DNA of 18,983 bases from Pleurotus djamor (lineage: Eukaryota; Basidiomycota; Agaricomycetes; Agaricales; Pleurotaceae). Position 1 is the stretch's first letter. Every line of letters starts with the position of its first letter. The notes beneath the pieces were generated by a model. It did no database searches, was not told the origin of the DNA, and was given only the letters and a program-made list of their open reading frames with translations. The stretch lies in the NCBI GenBank assembly GCA_029747585.1, contig JAPEVF010000859.1, forward strand, positions 1-18,983. Reading direction: 5' to 3'. Shown piece by piece: positions 17,978 through 18,983 of this stretch. The position numbers and the translations under genes are program-made.

Positions 17978-18983
17978 ATGGAACCGCAGTTGTCTCGAAA
18001 TCGCTCCCTTCCCATTTCAAGACTACCAGCTGAAACTCTTTGTGACATATTCAGCCACCTCATCCCGGACATCGTCGACTTTGACTCTTCTACTCCACCT
18101 TTGGATCACTGCGTACACTTGCTCCAAGCGACGCATGTCTGTCACGACTGGCGCGAGGCGGCCCTTGCTTGTGGAAGCCTCTGGTCGACTGTCGTCATTG
18201 CCGCGAAGACGCCCAAACTATACATTTCCTCGCTCTTCGCCGAGCGATCTGCAGGTCATTATCTGATCTTGGTCTGTGACTTGACCCACGAGACTGTCAT
18301 CTTGCTCGCACTATACGCAATTGAATTCCTTCAACAACAGATACGGCATCTGCGGATCGAAGGTCAAAGGAGCCTTATCGACGACATGCTTGTCCGAATG
18401 AAGGAACTTCAATCGCCCCTTGAGAGCTTGGTCATTGCTGCGAAGGCCACTTCCATCCAATATCCTTGGATCGAGCGAGACTCTCCGTTCCTTATTGAAC
18501 AAAGCCCAACATTATCTGTGGCGCGCCAGAGCCTAGCAACCTTAGTCACCTCCGGCTGCTACTTCGACCTAAACAGTCGGATGTACTCAACCCATCTCAT
18601 AACTCTCAGTATCGACAACCTCCCCGAGTGGAAACGCATCCACACCAGCGATCTCTTCTATTTACTCAGGCACCTACCAAGATTGAGGAACCTCTCATTG
18701 ATACGCTCTTTGACGAAATCGGGCCCGCCACGTCCTTTCGAAGCCGGTCTATCTGATCTACAGCGAATTCACTTGGAGGAGGAGACGCAGGTCTGCATCG
18801 ACTTTCTCCAGACGATGCATCCCTCAGTGGTTCTTTCAAGAGTTACCATTATTACATCTGATGGAGTCTCCGCGAGCGAAAGTGGGCACCCCATTACCAC
18901 GATCATACACACTCTTTCACGGCTTCTCGACATTGCCCATCGTCCATACCTGAGCCTCCTCTTACGGAGCACCCAAGATGCCG
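17978..18983 (+). CDS. F-box protein, partial at window end (divergent paralogue C)
   Basis: The frame is open from the ATG at 17978 to the last base (335 complete codons) with no stop, so the 3' end lies outside the window. The F-box is at about aa 14-70 (S-R-L-P-A-E-T-L-C-D-I-F, then A-T-H-V-C-H-D-W-R-E-A-A and G-S-L-W-S-T). It continues into a region with the family's leucine-rich pattern (L-I-T-L-S-I-D-N-L-P, L-L-R-H-L-P-R-L-R-N-L-S-L). The start is intronless, unlike the neighbouring gene with which it is divergent. The sequence is more distant from the other F-box genes here than they are from each other. Whether it ends in the same VEWDG signature cannot be seen. Presumed Skp1-binding adaptor by family. 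Confidence 0.88.
   Translation, partial: MEPQLSRNRSLPISRLPAETLCDIFSHLIPDIVDFDSSTPPLDHCVHLLQATHVCHDWREAALACGSLWSTVVIAAKTPKLYISSLFAERSAGHYLILVCDLTHETVILLALYAIEFLQQQIRHLRIEGQRSLIDDMLVRMKELQSPLESLVIAAKATSIQYPWIERDSPFLIEQSPTLSVARQSLATLVTSGCYFDLNSRMYSTHLITLSIDNLPEWKRIHTSDLFYLLRHLPRLRNLSLIRSLTKSGPPRPFEAGLSDLQRIHLEEETQVCIDFLQTMHPSVVLSRVTIITSDGVSASESGHPITTIIHTLSRLLDIAHRPYLSLLLRSTQDA

Noticed and set aside
1..18983. tRNA, rRNA or CRISPR features
   Set aside because: No paired A/B box elements with a cloverleaf, no rRNA-like segment and no regularly spaced direct repeats were seen.

Overview
The window looks like nuclear DNA from a basidiomycete fungus, probably an Agaricomycete. Genes are split by 45-105 nt GT-AG introns with CTRAY-type branch sites. 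The content is typical of lineage-expanded agaricomycete families: F-box proteins with a leucine-rich-repeat-like region, a FunK1-type fungal kinase, a ubiquitin-like-domain protein of the fungal ULD type and a CFEM cell-surface protein. Scattered N bases (120, 134, 4409, 6735, 6995, 7004-7005, 12892) show a draft assembly, so single-base frameshifts here may be sequencing errors. All assignments rest on motif recognition and hand splicing; no database was searched.

Layout. 1-1144: purine-rich low-complexity DNA, then about 1 kb with no gene I can support. 1145-4059 (+): an eight-exon gene that I read as one protein of about 841 residues carrying two copies of a module (helical region, ubiquitin-like domain, zinc ribbon). 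The copies are joined by a Ser/Thr/Pro-rich linker, and the joining intron has an in-frame stop built into its 5' splice site. 4060-4940: no confident gene. 4941-5491 (+): a weak multi-exon candidate. 5466-7344 (-): a FunK1-like gene that keeps the family's N-terminal half, has no recognisable kinase catalytic half, and is interrupted by a 148-bp foldback element. 7360-7750 (+): a weak two-exon candidate.

7818-12902 (-): three head-to-tail F-box paralogues. Two are intact (571 and 569 aa) and the third is a decayed copy with a nonsense codon, frameshifts and a deletion of about 125 codons. 13142-13946 (-): a three-exon CFEM protein (215 aa) with a signal peptide, all eight cysteines and a GPI-type tail. 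14037-15843 (+) and 15991-17766 (-): two convergent F-box genes of a second subfamily, each with a tiny lysine-rich first exon. The first exon of the second carries a 9-A run that breaks the frame. 17978-18983 (+): a more divergent F-box gene running off the end of the window.

Functional picture. The region is dominated by a birth-and-death F-box cluster, presumably SCF ubiquitin-ligase adaptors, beside a ubiquitin-like-fold protein. No operon-like coupling is expected. The F-box proteins of both main subfamilies share a C-terminal signature (C-x-G-V-[DN], then W, then T-x-VEWDG) that looks diagnostic of the local family.
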